From: Bin87 sp965220265
GTDB taxonomy: Bacteria; Chloroflexota; Dehalococcoidia; Lucifugimonadales; UBA3495
Assembly (NCBI GenBank): GCA_965220265.1
Contig: CBDCPM010000004.1
Span: 3,348,001 to 3,412,000 of the forward strand
Length of the DNA: 64,000 nt
Reading direction: 5' to 3'
The position numbers and the translations under genes were made by a program. Position 1 is the first letter of the stretch. Every line of letters starts with the position of its first letter. The notes under the pieces were generated by a model that was not told where the DNA came from, searched no databases, and saw only the letters and a list, made by a program, of their open reading frames with translations. This document shows, one piece after another, positions 19,608 through 29,212 of this stretch.

Positions 19608-20158
19608 GTACCGTCCAGCAGGGCCAGCGCCGGCCGGTCGTCGGGCCGGCTTTCGACGGCATCGGCCAGGCGTGCCACCTCCCGCACCGTGCGCAGCGCG
19701 CCGACCACCGGGCCGGCAATCAGGGTCTCACCGCGCGTCCCGTCCGGGGAAGGCAGGTAGAGATCGGCGTCCTCCACGGCCCGGGTGGGCTCGCTGAACA
19801 GCTGGCAACCGGGATCCTTCCCATAGGTGATGGCGCAGCCGCCCAGGTTGATGAGATGGCAACGCAGGGGCAGGTGGCGGTCCACATCGATGTGGGAGCC
19901 GTCCACGAACAGCGCTACCCAATCCCCGGGGACCTCTGGCGGCGGCCGGCTACCCAGCACCCCTCGGAACCGGTGCGGGCGGAGATGCAGGGACGACGGC
20001 CCACCGCAGAGGTGCGGAAGGCGGCCTCGCCCACGGGCACATCGAGGGCCCGACTGGTGGCATCGTCCAAGCCGGGCGGTTCGGGTACGTTTGTCCGATA
20101 CCACACCGTCCAGCGTGGACAGCAGCTGGTGAGTGGTGAGGCCCAGGTCCAGCGCCAT
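19608..20158 (-). pseudogene. NurA-domain nuclease, truncated and frameshifted
   Basis: The minus-strand start is ATG 20158 (MALDLGLTTHQLLSTLDGVV). After a frame change near 20060 and another near 19920 it reads GDWVALFVDGSHIDVDRH and, later, PALALLDGTLA. These supply the two Asp-containing motifs of NurA (5'-3' nuclease partner of HerA in end resection). The C-terminus is removed by the IS1380 remnant. It could have belonged to a HerA-NurA module, but no HerA is visible here. Confidence 0.6.
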
Positions 20159-20180
20159 GACGGTGGGACGAGCGAGCGGG

Positions 20181-20345
20181 TTAGGGCAGGACGCCGATTC
20201 GGAACTTCTAGGTGCCGCACTCCACGTAGACGGAGCGGGTGGCCGCCCGGCCATTCTTCATGGTCACGGCCTCGATGTCCCGGGACGCGGTCTTGGCCTT
20301 GCACTTGACGCAGCAAATCTCAATGGCATCGGACGGAGTGGTCAT
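20181..20345 (-). pseudogene. DUF5679 small zinc-ribbon protein with a premature TAG
   Basis: ATG 20345 follows an AGGAG Shine-Dalgarno. The 45-residue product has the DUF5679 pattern CVKCKAKT ... VTMKNGRAATRSVYVECGT. A TAG at 20208-20210 stands where the family continues K-x-FRIG, and the frame after it still reads KFRIGVLP to TAA 20181-20183. The stop therefore removes the conserved last residues. One of the expected second-pair cysteines is Tyr. It is probably degraded, though a shortened functional product is possible. Confidence 0.65.
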
Positions 20346-20572
20346 GGTCGGAAACTCCTGGCGAGAGATTGGAGGAGGCAAGTGTACCCCACGGCCGCGG
20401 TTTCCCGGCTGATCGGATGCCCCGGAGTATAACCCCGCCCAAATCAACTGGGGTTCCTGCCAGCTATCCTGGGGCACGCGGCAGCGCGGTCAAGAGGGGG
20501 GCTTACGGAGCCGATGCTATAATTCACGTAGCGTGATCCCGGCGCAACCCAGCACGAAAAGGGACGGAACCC

Positions 20573-20929
20573 GTGAATATGTGGGGCAGAATCGGGTATG
20601 CAGCCGCGATTATCGGCACCGTGATTGGGGGCACAGCGCTCTGTTTCGTGGTAGCCGCCGGGATGTACATCGGGATTTACGCCTTTGTAGGGACGGTGGG
20701 TACGGGTCAGGTCACCAATTGGGGTAACGTTTTCCCCTTCAGCCTTTTCGTGGATAGCGAACAGCGCAACTCACCCCGGGTGGTCATTCGGGGGGACGAA
20801 TCGGCGCAAGGTTGCACGAGATCATTCGGGCTAGCCAGTTCCCCGGGGACTTCGGGGGCGCGCACCAAGACGGTGTGGCAGGACCGCGAGAATTGCGAAT
20901 TCATCATGGAGATCCGTGCCATATACTGA
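20573..20929 (+). CDS. Membrane-anchored small protein, first of two tandem paralogues
   Basis: 118 residues from GTG 20573 (AAAAGGGA upstream). One N-terminal membrane helix (about residues 8-38) is followed by an extracytoplasmic domain. That domain shares its pattern with the next gene: PR-V/I-V/I, G-D/E, G-x-C, GLA, TV and E-x-C. Two cysteines are conserved between the paralogues and could form a disulfide. No known family is recognised. It lies 68 bp before its paralogue, so an operon is likely. Confidence 0.6.
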   Translation: MNMWGRIGYAAAIIGTVIGGTALCFVVAAGMYIGIYAFVGTVGTGQVTNWGNVFPFSLFVDSEQRNSPRVVIRGDESAQGCTRSFGLASSPGTSGARTKTVWQDRENCEFIMEIRAIY

Positions 20930-20997
20930 AACAATTGACAGGATAAGTCCTGCGATATCCTCGTCCACCTGCCCTGGGCGCGATAGCGGGGAAGGCA

Positions 20998-21345
20998 ATG
21001 GATAAACGGCGGGCGCCAATCATACTGATCGGGTCGGTGTTTGGATGCCTCGCCCTACTCATAGTACTGGCGGGGTTTCTGTTCATGGCGGCGCATTGGT
21101 TGTCGGGACTGTCTGGTAAGCCCGACTATGTGATTTGGGACGAGAACAGCCCTGAGAGCCCGCGCGGGCCAGGCGACGTGAGGGCGGCGCCAAGGATCAT
21201 ACTGAACGGCGAGAGGATAGACGGAGCTTGCGAGTATTTCCTGGGGCTAGCATTCACACCCGACGGACGGTCCATTTACGGACGGACGGTACGCGAAGAG
21301 CCGGAAGAATGCCGGAAGGTCGTGGAGGTCTGGACTGGCCCATGA
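20998..21345 (+). CDS. Membrane-anchored small protein, second tandem paralogue
   Basis: 115 residues; ATG 20998 with a GGGGAAGG Shine-Dalgarno. An N-terminal membrane helix (residues about 7-33) is followed by a roughly 80-residue outer domain that aligns with the preceding gene: APRIILNGE, GACEYFLGLA, TVREEPEEC. Between the paralogues the domain core is clearly related while the N-terminal helix is not, which suggests selection on the outer domain. Function unknown; possibly an envelope sensor or a binding domain. Confidence 0.6.
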   Translation: MDKRRAPIILIGSVFGCLALLIVLAGFLFMAAHWLSGLSGKPDYVIWDENSPESPRGPGDVRAAPRIILNGERIDGACEYFLGLAFTPDGRSIYGRTVREEPEECRKVVEVWTGP

Positions 21346-21483
21346 TGAGGCCGCGGTTTGGCTGATTTTGACGCGTTGGTAAGGATCCCGCAGGGGCTAG
21401 GCGCACCAGATCAAAGGGCGGCGGAGTCGGAAGAGGCCTGAGGGCCAGGGCAGGCTGTTAACGCAGCGGTCAACGGATGATCG
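21346..21483. other. Spacer, nothing recognised
   Basis: No gene, strong hairpin or repeat identified between the tandem paralogues and the IS701 remnant. Confidence 0.3.
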
Positions 21484-21645
21484 TCACTTCTTGCGTTCCA
21501 CGGAACCCAGCAGACCCTTCAGATAGGCGAGCGGCCGCTGTCAAGGCTCACGGAGACCGAACCGTCCCCCAATGCGCTCGTGCAGCGCCCGGAGACCAGA
21601 CTCCCAAGCCCGTACTTCCTCTCGTTCCGGTACGGTACGGCCCAT
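21484..21645 (-). pseudogene. N-terminal remnant of an IS701-type transposase
   Basis: The minus-strand reading from ATG 21645 gives AWESGLRALHERIGGRF ... stop ... RPLAYLKGLLGSVERKK. This is the first 50 residues typical of DDE_5/IS701 transposases, with TGA replacing an Arg codon. Nothing of the catalytic core follows. Confidence 0.6.
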
Positions 21646-22148
21646 CACCGACCCCTCCTCTCTCGTCAGTTGTCATCCCACCCTATCACACTAAACTGCG
21701 GCTGTAATATTAGGCACTGGCGAAGGCAACCAACAGGCACCAAGGCAACGCGCGTTGCCGTGCCGACAACGACCCGCGACCACAACGCGGGATGCCGAGC
21801 TGAAGCAATAACCCACCAGCCAAAATCGAAAGCTCCGATCAGCTCCAATGCGCGACACCGACCGTCAAGGTTTTCGTAACGTCGCCGCCTACTCGAACCA
21901 TCCGATCCCAAAGCGACCCCTTGGACCGGGATAATTCCTCGTTGACCATCCATTCCCACGGCGTAGATACTGGGAATCCCCGAACGTCAGTTGAGCAGCC
22001 GTCCGTCTTTTACGGAGTGCAACAGACGTCCACCACGCTCGCACCAGAACCAAGAACGGGCCACAAAACCCACCCGCCAGAAACAAGCACCACCGGGAAG
22101 GTCGACGGCTCGGTCCGATGTCCCCGCGCCAAACACCGGGAGTTAACA

Positions 22149-23864
22149 GTGAATATTTACGGAGAACGATACGCCGAAGTCGGCTTGTTCATCGGGCACT
22201 GCGAGGATTTGAACGTAAGGACTGAGAGAACCGAACTGGAACGATACGAGAGAACCGGTGTCATGTTCCCGGTTGCCCGCGTGGTTTACCCCAGCGAGTT
22301 CATAGTCCAGTTGGACCAACATGAGCAGGACGGCGACTATGGCTGGAACGGTTTCGACAAGTGGCCCGAACTGGTCAAGCTGACCGAGAAGTTCAGACCA
22401 TTGCCCACCAGGGACAAAACACTGACCGACGAGGAGTTGATCCACTGCTTCGACCGAACATTGGACTCGGGTGGTCACCCCTACCTATCGGTCCCCAGGG
22501 CCGACACCTTCAGGCCCTGGAGCGAATACCAAACCCAAATTGTTGACTCCAGCGGGCAGACGTTTGGACGCGCGACCGCGGACCACTACTACAGCCACTG
22601 GCAGGTCCACCAGCTCCATCTACTCCAGCAACACCCTCACCTACACCGGTACGCAGGTCTCGTCGAACAACTTCCGTCAGATCATTCATTCAAGGCATTC
22701 GTGCGCTCCGAATCGGAGACAACACGGTTCAGAGATTTCAACGGAATGCGGGCCTGCTTAGATGCCCTGTCATTCTGGATCACGCTCGCCGCACGTGAGC
22801 GTTACCGAACCGAGCCCGGGCCTGACGAACAACGCGCCATGCAAGGCAGGTTTGCAGACTGGGCTGCGCTGACGATGAAACGACACCAACTCACCGGCGA
22901 CCACCTTCTGAGATTCCTCCGCCAACTCATACACTTGTACGAGGGCTACGAACGCGACGAACGGTACAAACTGGCGCGGGAGTTGCGAAATGACATCCGG
23001 CACTGTGGTCGCCTGTTGGGACTGGCCATGGGCAAAACGACTGAACAAGTCGCAGATTGGCTGGGTCAATACGACCGGTTCGACAGGCAAACTTTCCGGT
23101 ACCTGCTGGCGGCAAACAAAGAGCGGGATTACGCGATCCAGATGCTCGCAGATCCGCCGCCGACTTGGAGCCGAGCGTGGCAAGAACAAGGCGACCCCGA
23201 CTGGTCATTTGTCGAAGCCGATGCCCGAAGTTTGCTCGACTATTCCGAACAGCAGGGGTTACCTCTGCTCCGAGCCGGCCTTAGCGGCATGATGGCGGCA
23301 GGCCATGAGGAAATGACCAGGAAGTTCACCGGCATGGAGACGTACACGAACCTTCGGAACGTGCTGACCGGATACGAAAGCCTCCTAAAGGAAATCGGAG
23401 TCACGGCAGAGCGGACGGATGGAACCAAAACCCTAACTCGCACCGTGCGAAAGGTCATGCACGATCGGGTGTGGATAAAAATCTTCCGGCGCGCTTTGAA
23501 AGACCCACGGAAGCTCGTGAGTGGCGAGTCCACCGCCGATTTCCTGGATAAATTGGAGACGATCGTCACAGACCCCGCACTTAGCGCCACAGCGGAAGCG
23601 TCCATGGCGCGTGCTTTTCTCATAACCTGCCTGGCAAGGAACCTGACCGCACACGCCATCCCCAACGAAAGCAGGTTTTTTGACGATGCGATCGGGAATA
23701 TGCTGAATGCGGCCATCACAGCAATCACCTACACTTGGAAGCTGGCCCAAAAGCAAGAATGGACGGTTCCCGTCCCGGAGAAACGCGAGGCTGACATCGA
23801 GAGTTCGGAGGAAACTCATGACATACCACAGCGAACGTCAGATGCGCCCGATGAACCGCTATAG
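22149..23864 (+). CDS. Large helical protein with HEPN-type RX4H motifs
   Basis: The start is GTG 22149, 7 nt after GGGAG; longer upstream reading lacks a site and looks non-coding. The protein is 571 residues, largely alpha-helical and soluble. The start reads MNIYGERYAEVGLFIGHCEDLNVRTERTELERY when split into motif-sized pieces. Near the C-terminus, R497-NLTA-H502 matches the HEPN ribonuclease motif (R-polar-x3-H) within a helical context and is followed by a second helix. An internal R280-NDIR-H285 has the same form. HEPN domains act as RNases in toxin, abortive-infection and CRISPR effector proteins. No partner gene is obvious. It is intact, AT-richer locally, and flanked by IS debris, consistent with a mobile defence gene. 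Family not recognised. Confidence 0.6.
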   Translation: MNIYGERYAEVGLFIGHCEDLNVRTERTELERYERTGVMFPVARVVYPSEFIVQLDQHEQDGDYGWNGFDKWPELVKLTEKFRPLPTRDKTLTDEELIHCFDRTLDSGGHPYLSVPRADTFRPWSEYQTQIVDSSGQTFGRATADHYYSHWQVHQLHLLQQHPHLHRYAGLVEQLPSDHSFKAFVRSESETTRFRDFNGMRACLDALSFWITLAARERYRTEPGPDEQRAMQGRFADWAALTMKRHQLTGDHLLRFLRQLIHLYEGYERDERYKLARELRNDIRHCGRLLGLAMGKTTEQVADWLGQYDRFDRQTFRYLLAANKERDYAIQMLADPPPTWSRAWQEQGDPDWSFVEADARSLLDYSEQQGLPLLRAGLSGMMAAGHEEMTRKFTGMETYTNLRNVLTGYESLLKEIGVTAERTDGTKTLTRTVRKVMHDRVWIKIFRRALKDPRKLVSGESTADFLDKLETIVTDPALSATAEASMARAFLITCLARNLTAHAIPNESRFFDDAIGNMLNAAITAITYTWKLAQKQEWTVPVPEKREADIESSEETHDIPQRTSDAPDEPL

Positions 23865-23994
23865 AAGCCCTAAACCAACCTTCTTTTCGGATTTGTATGA
23901 AATGCCGGGGACATTGATCCAGTGATCGCCAAGGACTATGTACTACCTTGGGCACGTGGCGATTTTTGATCAATAGCAGTTTGTGGGTTACCGG

Positions 23995-24133
23995 TCAATC
24001 ACCCCCTTTGGCGCCCAGCAGGGCGCGATGTGGCGACAGTCGTTCGCGGTAGCTGGCACCTTCGATGACGAGCTGCTCCTCCAGCCACTCGCTAATTGTC
24101 GGTGCCTTCAGCCCAGCTTTCGCCTGAATGACG
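23995..24133 (-). pseudogene. Orphan C-terminal fragment
   Basis: 46 minus-strand codons ending in TGA (23995-23997) read APTISEWLEEQLVIEGASY and SPHRALLGAKGGD, which looks like authentic protein. No start or upstream continuation is visible. The rest of 23865-24320 contains nothing I can support. Confidence 0.3.
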
Positions 24134-24357
24134 GATTATTAACCGAACCACCTAAATGGCAACGCTTTCAACCATTAACTGCTTGCTAGACGGGCTGAAC
24201 CCGACAATGATAATATCCAGCGAGGAAGATCCCAGCCTAGGCTGCTCTTGGTCGGACTGTCCAGCATATCGAAACCAAAACGAGCAAAGCTGGGCCCATT
24301 CAACCCAATGAATGGGGGCCTGTGTCGGTTCAGGTATCACAGAAAAGGGGTAAACCC

Positions 24358-25761
24358 GTGGGGGATTTGCAAGTAACTACTATGACCGGTACCAACTCCA
24401 TGCTTGGAGAGGCGGCAATTGAAGAATTGCGGGGGAACCTGAGCGGAGAATTGGTCCTGCCATGGGATGACAGCTACCACGAATCGCGCAAGGTTTGGAA
24501 TGCCAATATCGACAAGCATCCGGCTCTCATGGTGTACTGCGCCGGAGTCGCAGACGTTATCGATGCGGTCAACTTCGCCCGAGACAACAATTTGCTGCTG
24601 TCCGTCCGGGGCGGCGGTCACAACTTCCCTGGCACCTGCGTAGCCGATAACGGGGTGGTTATTGACCTGTCCCGGATGAACAGTGTCCGCGTAGATCCGG
24701 TACGACGCACCGCCAGAGCCGAAGGCGGCGCCAAGTGGGGTCAGTTTGACCGGGAGACCCAGGCCTTCGGACTGGCCTCCACCGGCGGCACCAACTACGA
24801 TACCGGCATCGGCGGGCTTACCCTCGGCGGCGGCATGGGTTGGTTGGGGGGCAAGCATGGCTTGGCCCTGGACAACCTGATTGGGGTAGATATAGTCACT
24901 GCCGACGGGCAGCTTCGCGTCGCTAACTCAACCGAGTATCCAGACCTGTTCTGGTCGGTGCGCGGCGGGGGAGGTAATTTCGGCGTAGTAACTTCCTTCG
25001 AGTACCAACTCCACCCGGTGGGCCCTGTAACCGTTGGCATGGTGATCTTCCCCCTGGACCAGGCCAAGGAGATTCTCCAGTTTTACAACGAGTTCGCCGC
25101 TGATGTCCCCGACGAATTGAACACGGTCAGCGCATTGGCTACCCTGCCGGACGGCACGCCGGTAGTGGGCATAGTGGGTTGCTACAATGGGTCTCCGGTC
25201 GAGGGAGAGAAGGCGTTGGAACCCCTCAGGAAGCTGGGCCAGCCCGTGATGGCCCAGTTTGACCTCTTGCCATACGTTCAAATGCAACGCCTGGTGGACT
25301 CGTTCACCCCCGAAAACCAACAGTATTATGAGAAGTCCCACTTCATCACCGACATCAGCGACGGCGTCATTGACGCCCTGATAGAGGGCTATCGCAACAC
25401 ATCATCGCCCGGGAACCTCTTGTTCTTTCAGCAGCAAGGGAACGCCGTTAGCCGCGTTCCCCAGGATGCCACAGCCTACAGCCACCGGGATGCCAGGTAT
25501 AACCTCCTGCTCATCGCCCGCTGGGCCGACCCGGGAGAGTCGGAAATCCACCTCCGGTGGACTCGCGACCTGTGGGAGGAATTGCTGCCCTACAGCACTG
25601 GCGGGGTCTACGTCAATAACGTTGGCAGAGAGGCCGATGATGGCGCCACCATGGTCCGCTCCTCCTACGGGGCCAACTACCCGAGATTGGCGGAGCTGAA
25701 GAAGAAATACGACCCCGTCAACTTGTTCCGGCACAACCAGAACATCAGGCCGGCGGAATAG
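24358..25761 (+). CDS. FAD-binding oxidoreductase, berberine-bridge-enzyme type
   Basis: I chose GTG 24358 because AAAAGGGG lies 6 nt upstream; ATG 24382 is the alternative. It is about 467 residues. The N-terminal FAD_binding_4 domain has the covalent-FAD histidine motif RGGGHNF, and GGTNYDTGIGGLTLGGGMGWLG, DLFWSVRGGGGNFGVV. The C-terminal BBE motif is YDPVNLFRHNQNI. The family oxidises alcohols, amines or sugars with O2. The substrate cannot be told. The second flavin-linking Cys of bicovalent members was not identified. The gene is monocistronic, intact and cytoplasmic (no signal peptide). Confidence 0.85.
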   Translation: MGDLQVTTMTGTNSMLGEAAIEELRGNLSGELVLPWDDSYHESRKVWNANIDKHPALMVYCAGVADVIDAVNFARDNNLLLSVRGGGHNFPGTCVADNGVVIDLSRMNSVRVDPVRRTARAEGGAKWGQFDRETQAFGLASTGGTNYDTGIGGLTLGGGMGWLGGKHGLALDNLIGVDIVTADGQLRVANSTEYPDLFWSVRGGGGNFGVVTSFEYQLHPVGPVTVGMVIFPLDQAKEILQFYNEFAADVPDELNTVSALATLPDGTPVVGIVGCYNGSPVEGEKALEPLRKLGQPVMAQFDLLPYVQMQRLVDSFTPENQQYYEKSHFITDISDGVIDALIEGYRNTSSPGNLLFFQQQGNAVSRVPQDATAYSHRDARYNLLLIARWADPGESEIHLRWTRDLWEELLPYSTGGVYVNNVGREADDGATMVRSSYGANYPRLAELKKKYDPVNLFRHNQNIRPAE

Positions 25762-26370
25762 ATGCTCCGGGCGGCGGCGTTCCATTTCATCCGCATACGT
25801 GGCTTCGGCAAGGCCAGCGCGCCGGAGCCGGTTAGGGTTCGGAATTCAGAAGGGTGGGCTTGCCGGGGCCCCTCTCCATATCTGGTCGGAAACCGCCGTA
25901 CCACTCCTCCCGCTTGACGGCGGTGACGTCGGCGAAGAAGTTTTCCGGCCTGCCTCCCCTGCCGCACTACCCGCAGCAGTCTCGGAAGAACGGCCAGAAA
26001 CCATTCTGTCTCCTCCGGCGCCCCTCCAGCTTTTGGGCGAACATAGCCATGTGGACCAATGCTGCACTCCCTCCGGATGCGAGGGTGTTCCCATGTTCAA
26101 TGAGCACTCCTCATCGAGACGTCCGTCGAGTCAGCGTTGGATTTGCGTCAACACGTTCAGGTCGGTCCAGCCATAGCAGCCTGTCTGGGGTAATCAACGT
26201 GCTCGAAATTCCCACCTTCGACCCCGCTGGATCACGACTGCAGGGGACGGTGCCCGCTACCGGCGAAGCTCATACCGGGTATGAACGGGAGACGTACCCG
26301 GTGTTAACGACGTGCTGATGCGGGGACCACGCCGAACCAGGGCCGCGGCGGACGATACCCACTGAACCTC
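25762..26370. other. Non-coding stretch with a possible minus-strand fragment
   Basis: No supported gene. On the minus strand about 25850-25960 reads ENFFADVTAVKREEWYGGFR before a stop. That could be a detached C-terminus, but I cannot assign it. Confidence 0.3.
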
Positions 26371-26466
26371 AAATCAGCCACATAGAGCGACGGAACTGCG
26401 CAAAAGGACGTGAGTGGCCCCAGACCGGCCAAACGTCGCGCTAAGTGGCTGAAAACAGCAAATCAG
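26371..26466. repeat. Palindromic repeat P2, copy 3
   Basis: Left AATCAGCCACATAGAGCGACG and right CGTCGCGCTAAGTGGCTGAA, each written here as motif, pair over most of their length. The tail AAAACAGCAAATCAG matches the copies at 17 kb. Confidence 0.6.
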
Positions 26467-26589
26467 CAGGGCTCAGAGCAGCGGCGCGACCGGACAAATA
26501 CTGAAGGACGAGCGGAGGCAGCCGGATACCGGGTCGGCTGCGCGGCAATCCCCCGAGGTGGCGCTGGCGCAGCAGCAGGACATCGCCTG

Positions 26590-26725
26590 GACCGGACGGC
26601 AGCGAGATGCTTGCAGGAATTTGACCAGTCCGGACACGAGCAGTCGGTTTCGAGGTCGTCGCCTCTCTCGGGGAACATCAACAGGCCTAACGGAAAGGAA
26701 GAGCACGGCAAACTCAAGGCGTGCT
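26590..26725 (-). pseudogene. SWIM zinc-finger protein fragment
   Basis: The minus-strand reading gives LMFPERGDDLETDCSCPDW then SNSCKHLAAV. The C-x-C-x6-C-x-H spacing is a SWIM finger. The preceding Phe-Pro and Asp-Leu context matches SWIM proteins associated with SNF2 helicases. After the His the natural sequence is lost, and no upstream gene body is present. Confidence 0.55.
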
Positions 26726-26921
26726 CTTCGGTAAGCCCGTAGAAATTGTCCGGGAAGCCTGCATTCGGGCTACGGTCTGTGGACAAATTCCCTCGGATGG
26801 CCAGGCAACGATGCGGGCCCGACGAAACCTCAGGGCGACGTCGCCAACGCTAACGACACAGCCTTCACCGTAACCGTTCACATTTGAGGAGATCTGGTTG
26901 GATCACCCGAAAAGTTTCGTA

Positions 26922-28643
26922 CTTAGCCCCAATCCACCGAAAGGGTGAATGTGCCAGCGTGCTGAGGGGATGAGAAAATGCTCCCGCGCTTCGGGGATAA
27001 TGGTTTTTGGGACAAGAAACCGACCCGAAACGAGGAGCACTCAAAAGATGCTACCACTGGGCAGCCCCGACCGCATCCATGTCGCCTTCGATGATCACCG
27101 CCTGGTGACCAACGCCGGACTGCTTTTGCCGGTCACTTTGGCCCAGCACCTGGGTGTGGGTGAGCTGGTGGACAACAACGTTGACCTGGGAGAAACGCCG
27201 GGTCGAGCCAACCCGGGGGACAAGCTGCTGACGCTGGTGGCCTCGGCCCTGGCCGGTGGCGATTGCATCGATGACGCCGACGTGTTGCGCACCGGCGGGA
27301 CGGCCAGCGCCATCGGCTGCGTGGTCAAAGCGCCATCCACGCTGGGGACCTTTCTGCGCAGCTTCCGGTGGGGTCATGTCCGCCAGCTGGATCGGGTGAG
27401 CCGGGAGTTGCTGGCGCGGGCCTGGGCCGCTGGGGCCGGACCTGGAGACGAGCCGTTGACCATCGACTTGGACTCCACCATCTGCGAGACCTACGGACTG
27501 GGCAAGGAGGGCGCCCGCCGCCATGGTTACACCGGCCAGCGGGGCTATCACCCGCTGCTGGCCGTGGCCGCGGACACCGGCGACGTGCTGATGGCGCGGC
27601 TCCGTGAGGGTCGGGCCAACACGGCTCGGGGCGCCGCCCACTTCCTGCGGGAGACGGTGGGGCGGGTGCGCTACGCTGGGGCCACCGGACAACTCACCGT
27701 GCGCGCCGACAGCGGCTTCTACTCCCACGCCATCGTCGCGGTCTGCCGGAAGCTGGATGTCCACTTCTCCATCACCGTCCGCCAGCACGCCCGGTTGCGC
27801 AATCTCATCGAGGCCATACCCGAGCAGGACTGGACACCCATCTCCTACTGGATGGACGGCGCCGCCGACGTGGCCGAGACTGAATACACTCCATTCGAGA
27901 GCCAGCCCGACGCCGCGCCGGCGCGTCTCATCGTACGCAGAGTGAAGCCCACGCCCGGTTCCCAACTGGCGCTCATCGCCGACTACAGCTACCACGCCTG
28001 CATCACCGACCGGGAGGGCGAAACTCTGCAACTGGAGGCCGACCACCGCCGCCACGCCGAGATCGAGAACGCCATCCGCGACCTGAAGTACGGCGTGGGG
28101 CTCAATCATCTACCCTCAGGACGCTTCGCCGCTAACGCCGCCTGGCTGGCCGTCCAGGTCATGGCGCACAACCTGGCCCGCTGGACGGCGCGCATCGGTC
28201 TGGGCGAGCAGATCCTTACCACCAAGACCCTCCGGCGACGCTTCTTCTCCCTGGCTGGACGCATCACCCGCAGGGCCCGCCGCCTCACCCTGCATCTTCC
28301 CCAAGGCTGGCCCTGGCAAAACCAGTTCATGCAGGCCCTGGCCCGGCTGCGAGCCCTGCCGCTCCCTTCCTGACGGCGTAGCTAGCGCCCGACCCTTCAA
28401 CCAGACCGCCCAACCGCCTGGCAGACCCGCGTCAGGCTGGGCACCGCGTGTCTCCAGCTGCCATCGACTATGGTGATCTTGCCCGCCGCCGCCGCTCGCG
28501 AGCCGTCAACATCCTCCTGGCGTAGCTGTGTCGACCCGCACCCGCCCGCATCCGGCGGGATCAGGGCACTGCAGCCATCAACCACGCTTCTCATCCCCTG
28601 CGTCACCAACCCACTCGCGTCCCTTCGGTGGATTCGGGCTTAG
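26922..28643 (+). mobile_element. Complete IS1380-family insertion sequence
   Basis: Terminal repeats at 26922-26945 (CTTAGCCCCAATCCACCGAA...) and 28621-28643 (reverse complement, ...TTCGGTGGATTCGGGCTTAG) match with few differences and enclose an intact transposase. Three partial relatives lie at 19050-19607, 31195-31505 and 31838-32362. I see no clear target duplication. Confidence 0.9.
26949..28373 (+). CDS. IS1380-family transposase, intact
   Basis: Up to 474 residues. A start at ATG 27000 (MVFGTRNRPETRS) is also possible. The DDE residues are visible in TIDLDSTICE, RADSGFYS and EIENAIRDLKYG, and the conserved C-terminus RRFFSLAGR ... HLPQGWPWQ is present. It is the only full-length transposase frame in the window without a lesion, so this element may still be active and could mobilise or recombine with its relatives. 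About 250 bp between its stop and the right repeat is non-coding. Confidence 0.9.
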   Translation: MCQRAEGMRKCSRASGIMVFGTRNRPETRSTQKMLPLGSPDRIHVAFDDHRLVTNAGLLLPVTLAQHLGVGELVDNNVDLGETPGRANPGDKLLTLVASALAGGDCIDDADVLRTGGTASAIGCVVKAPSTLGTFLRSFRWGHVRQLDRVSRELLARAWAAGAGPGDEPLTIDLDSTICETYGLGKEGARRHGYTGQRGYHPLLAVAADTGDVLMARLREGRANTARGAAHFLRETVGRVRYAGATGQLTVRADSGFYSHAIVAVCRKLDVHFSITVRQHARLRNLIEAIPEQDWTPISYWMDGAADVAETEYTPFESQPDAAPARLIVRRVKPTPGSQLALIADYSYHACITDREGETLQLEADHRRHAEIENAIRDLKYGVGLNHLPSGRFAANAAWLAVQVMAHNLARWTARIGLGEQILTTKTLRRRFFSLAGRITRRARRLTLHLPQGWPWQNQFMQALARLRALPLPS

Positions 28644-28774
28644 CCGCCTCACCGTGAGGGGTAAAAAGCCCCGAGACCTCCCCAACCCTGAACAGTTGCC
28701 CGTCTCTCAGCACGTTGCGTCCCACTCCCGAACGGCATAAAATCGTGCCGCGGCACCAACGCCGAGTTCAGCCC

Positions 28775-29212
28775 ATGATACCGCCATTCCAGCCCAACGG
28801 CTATCTGCCGCCGGGTATCCACGAAGCTACATGGCAACAAGTCGCCGAACGCTTGGCAACCAACTCACACCGCAGGACACTCCTCCAAGGCCTGATCCAA
28901 GCCGCCCGAAGCCTCAGACAATCAGGATGCCAAAAGATCTACCTCGACGGGAGCTTCGCCACTGACAAGGAACTCCCCGCCGACTACGACGTCGCCTGGG
29001 AAACCGCCAACGTGGATCCAAGACTGCTGAACGTAACACTGCTGGACTTCAGCAATCGCCGCCAAGCACAGAAGATGACCTTCGGCGGCGAACTCTTCCC
29101 GGCCGACTGGGAAGCTGACGAACAGGGCAGAACTTTCCTGGAGTTTTTCCAAACCGACCAGCAGGATATTCCAAAAGGGATAATCGCCATCGACCTGAGG
29201 ACCCTGCCATGA
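28775..29212 (+). CDS. Nucleotidyltransferase-like protein (DUF6932 type)
   Basis: 145 residues from ATG 28775. It contains GSFATDKELPADYDVAWE, i.e. Gly-Ser followed by an Asp-x-Asp pair, the active-site pattern of minimal nucleotidyltransferases. The DFS and EFFQTD segments further on fit the DUF6932 family. The last codons overlap the next gene by 4 nt (ATGA), indicating translational coupling. Such NTase-like proteins occur as toxin or antitoxin components. Activity here is inferred only. Confidence 0.6.
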   Translation: MIPPFQPNGYLPPGIHEATWQQVAERLATNSHRRTLLQGLIQAARSLRQSGCQKIYLDGSFATDKELPADYDVAWETANVDPRLLNVTLLDFSNRRQAQKMTFGGELFPADWEADEQGRTFLEFFQTDQQDIPKGIIAIDLRTLP

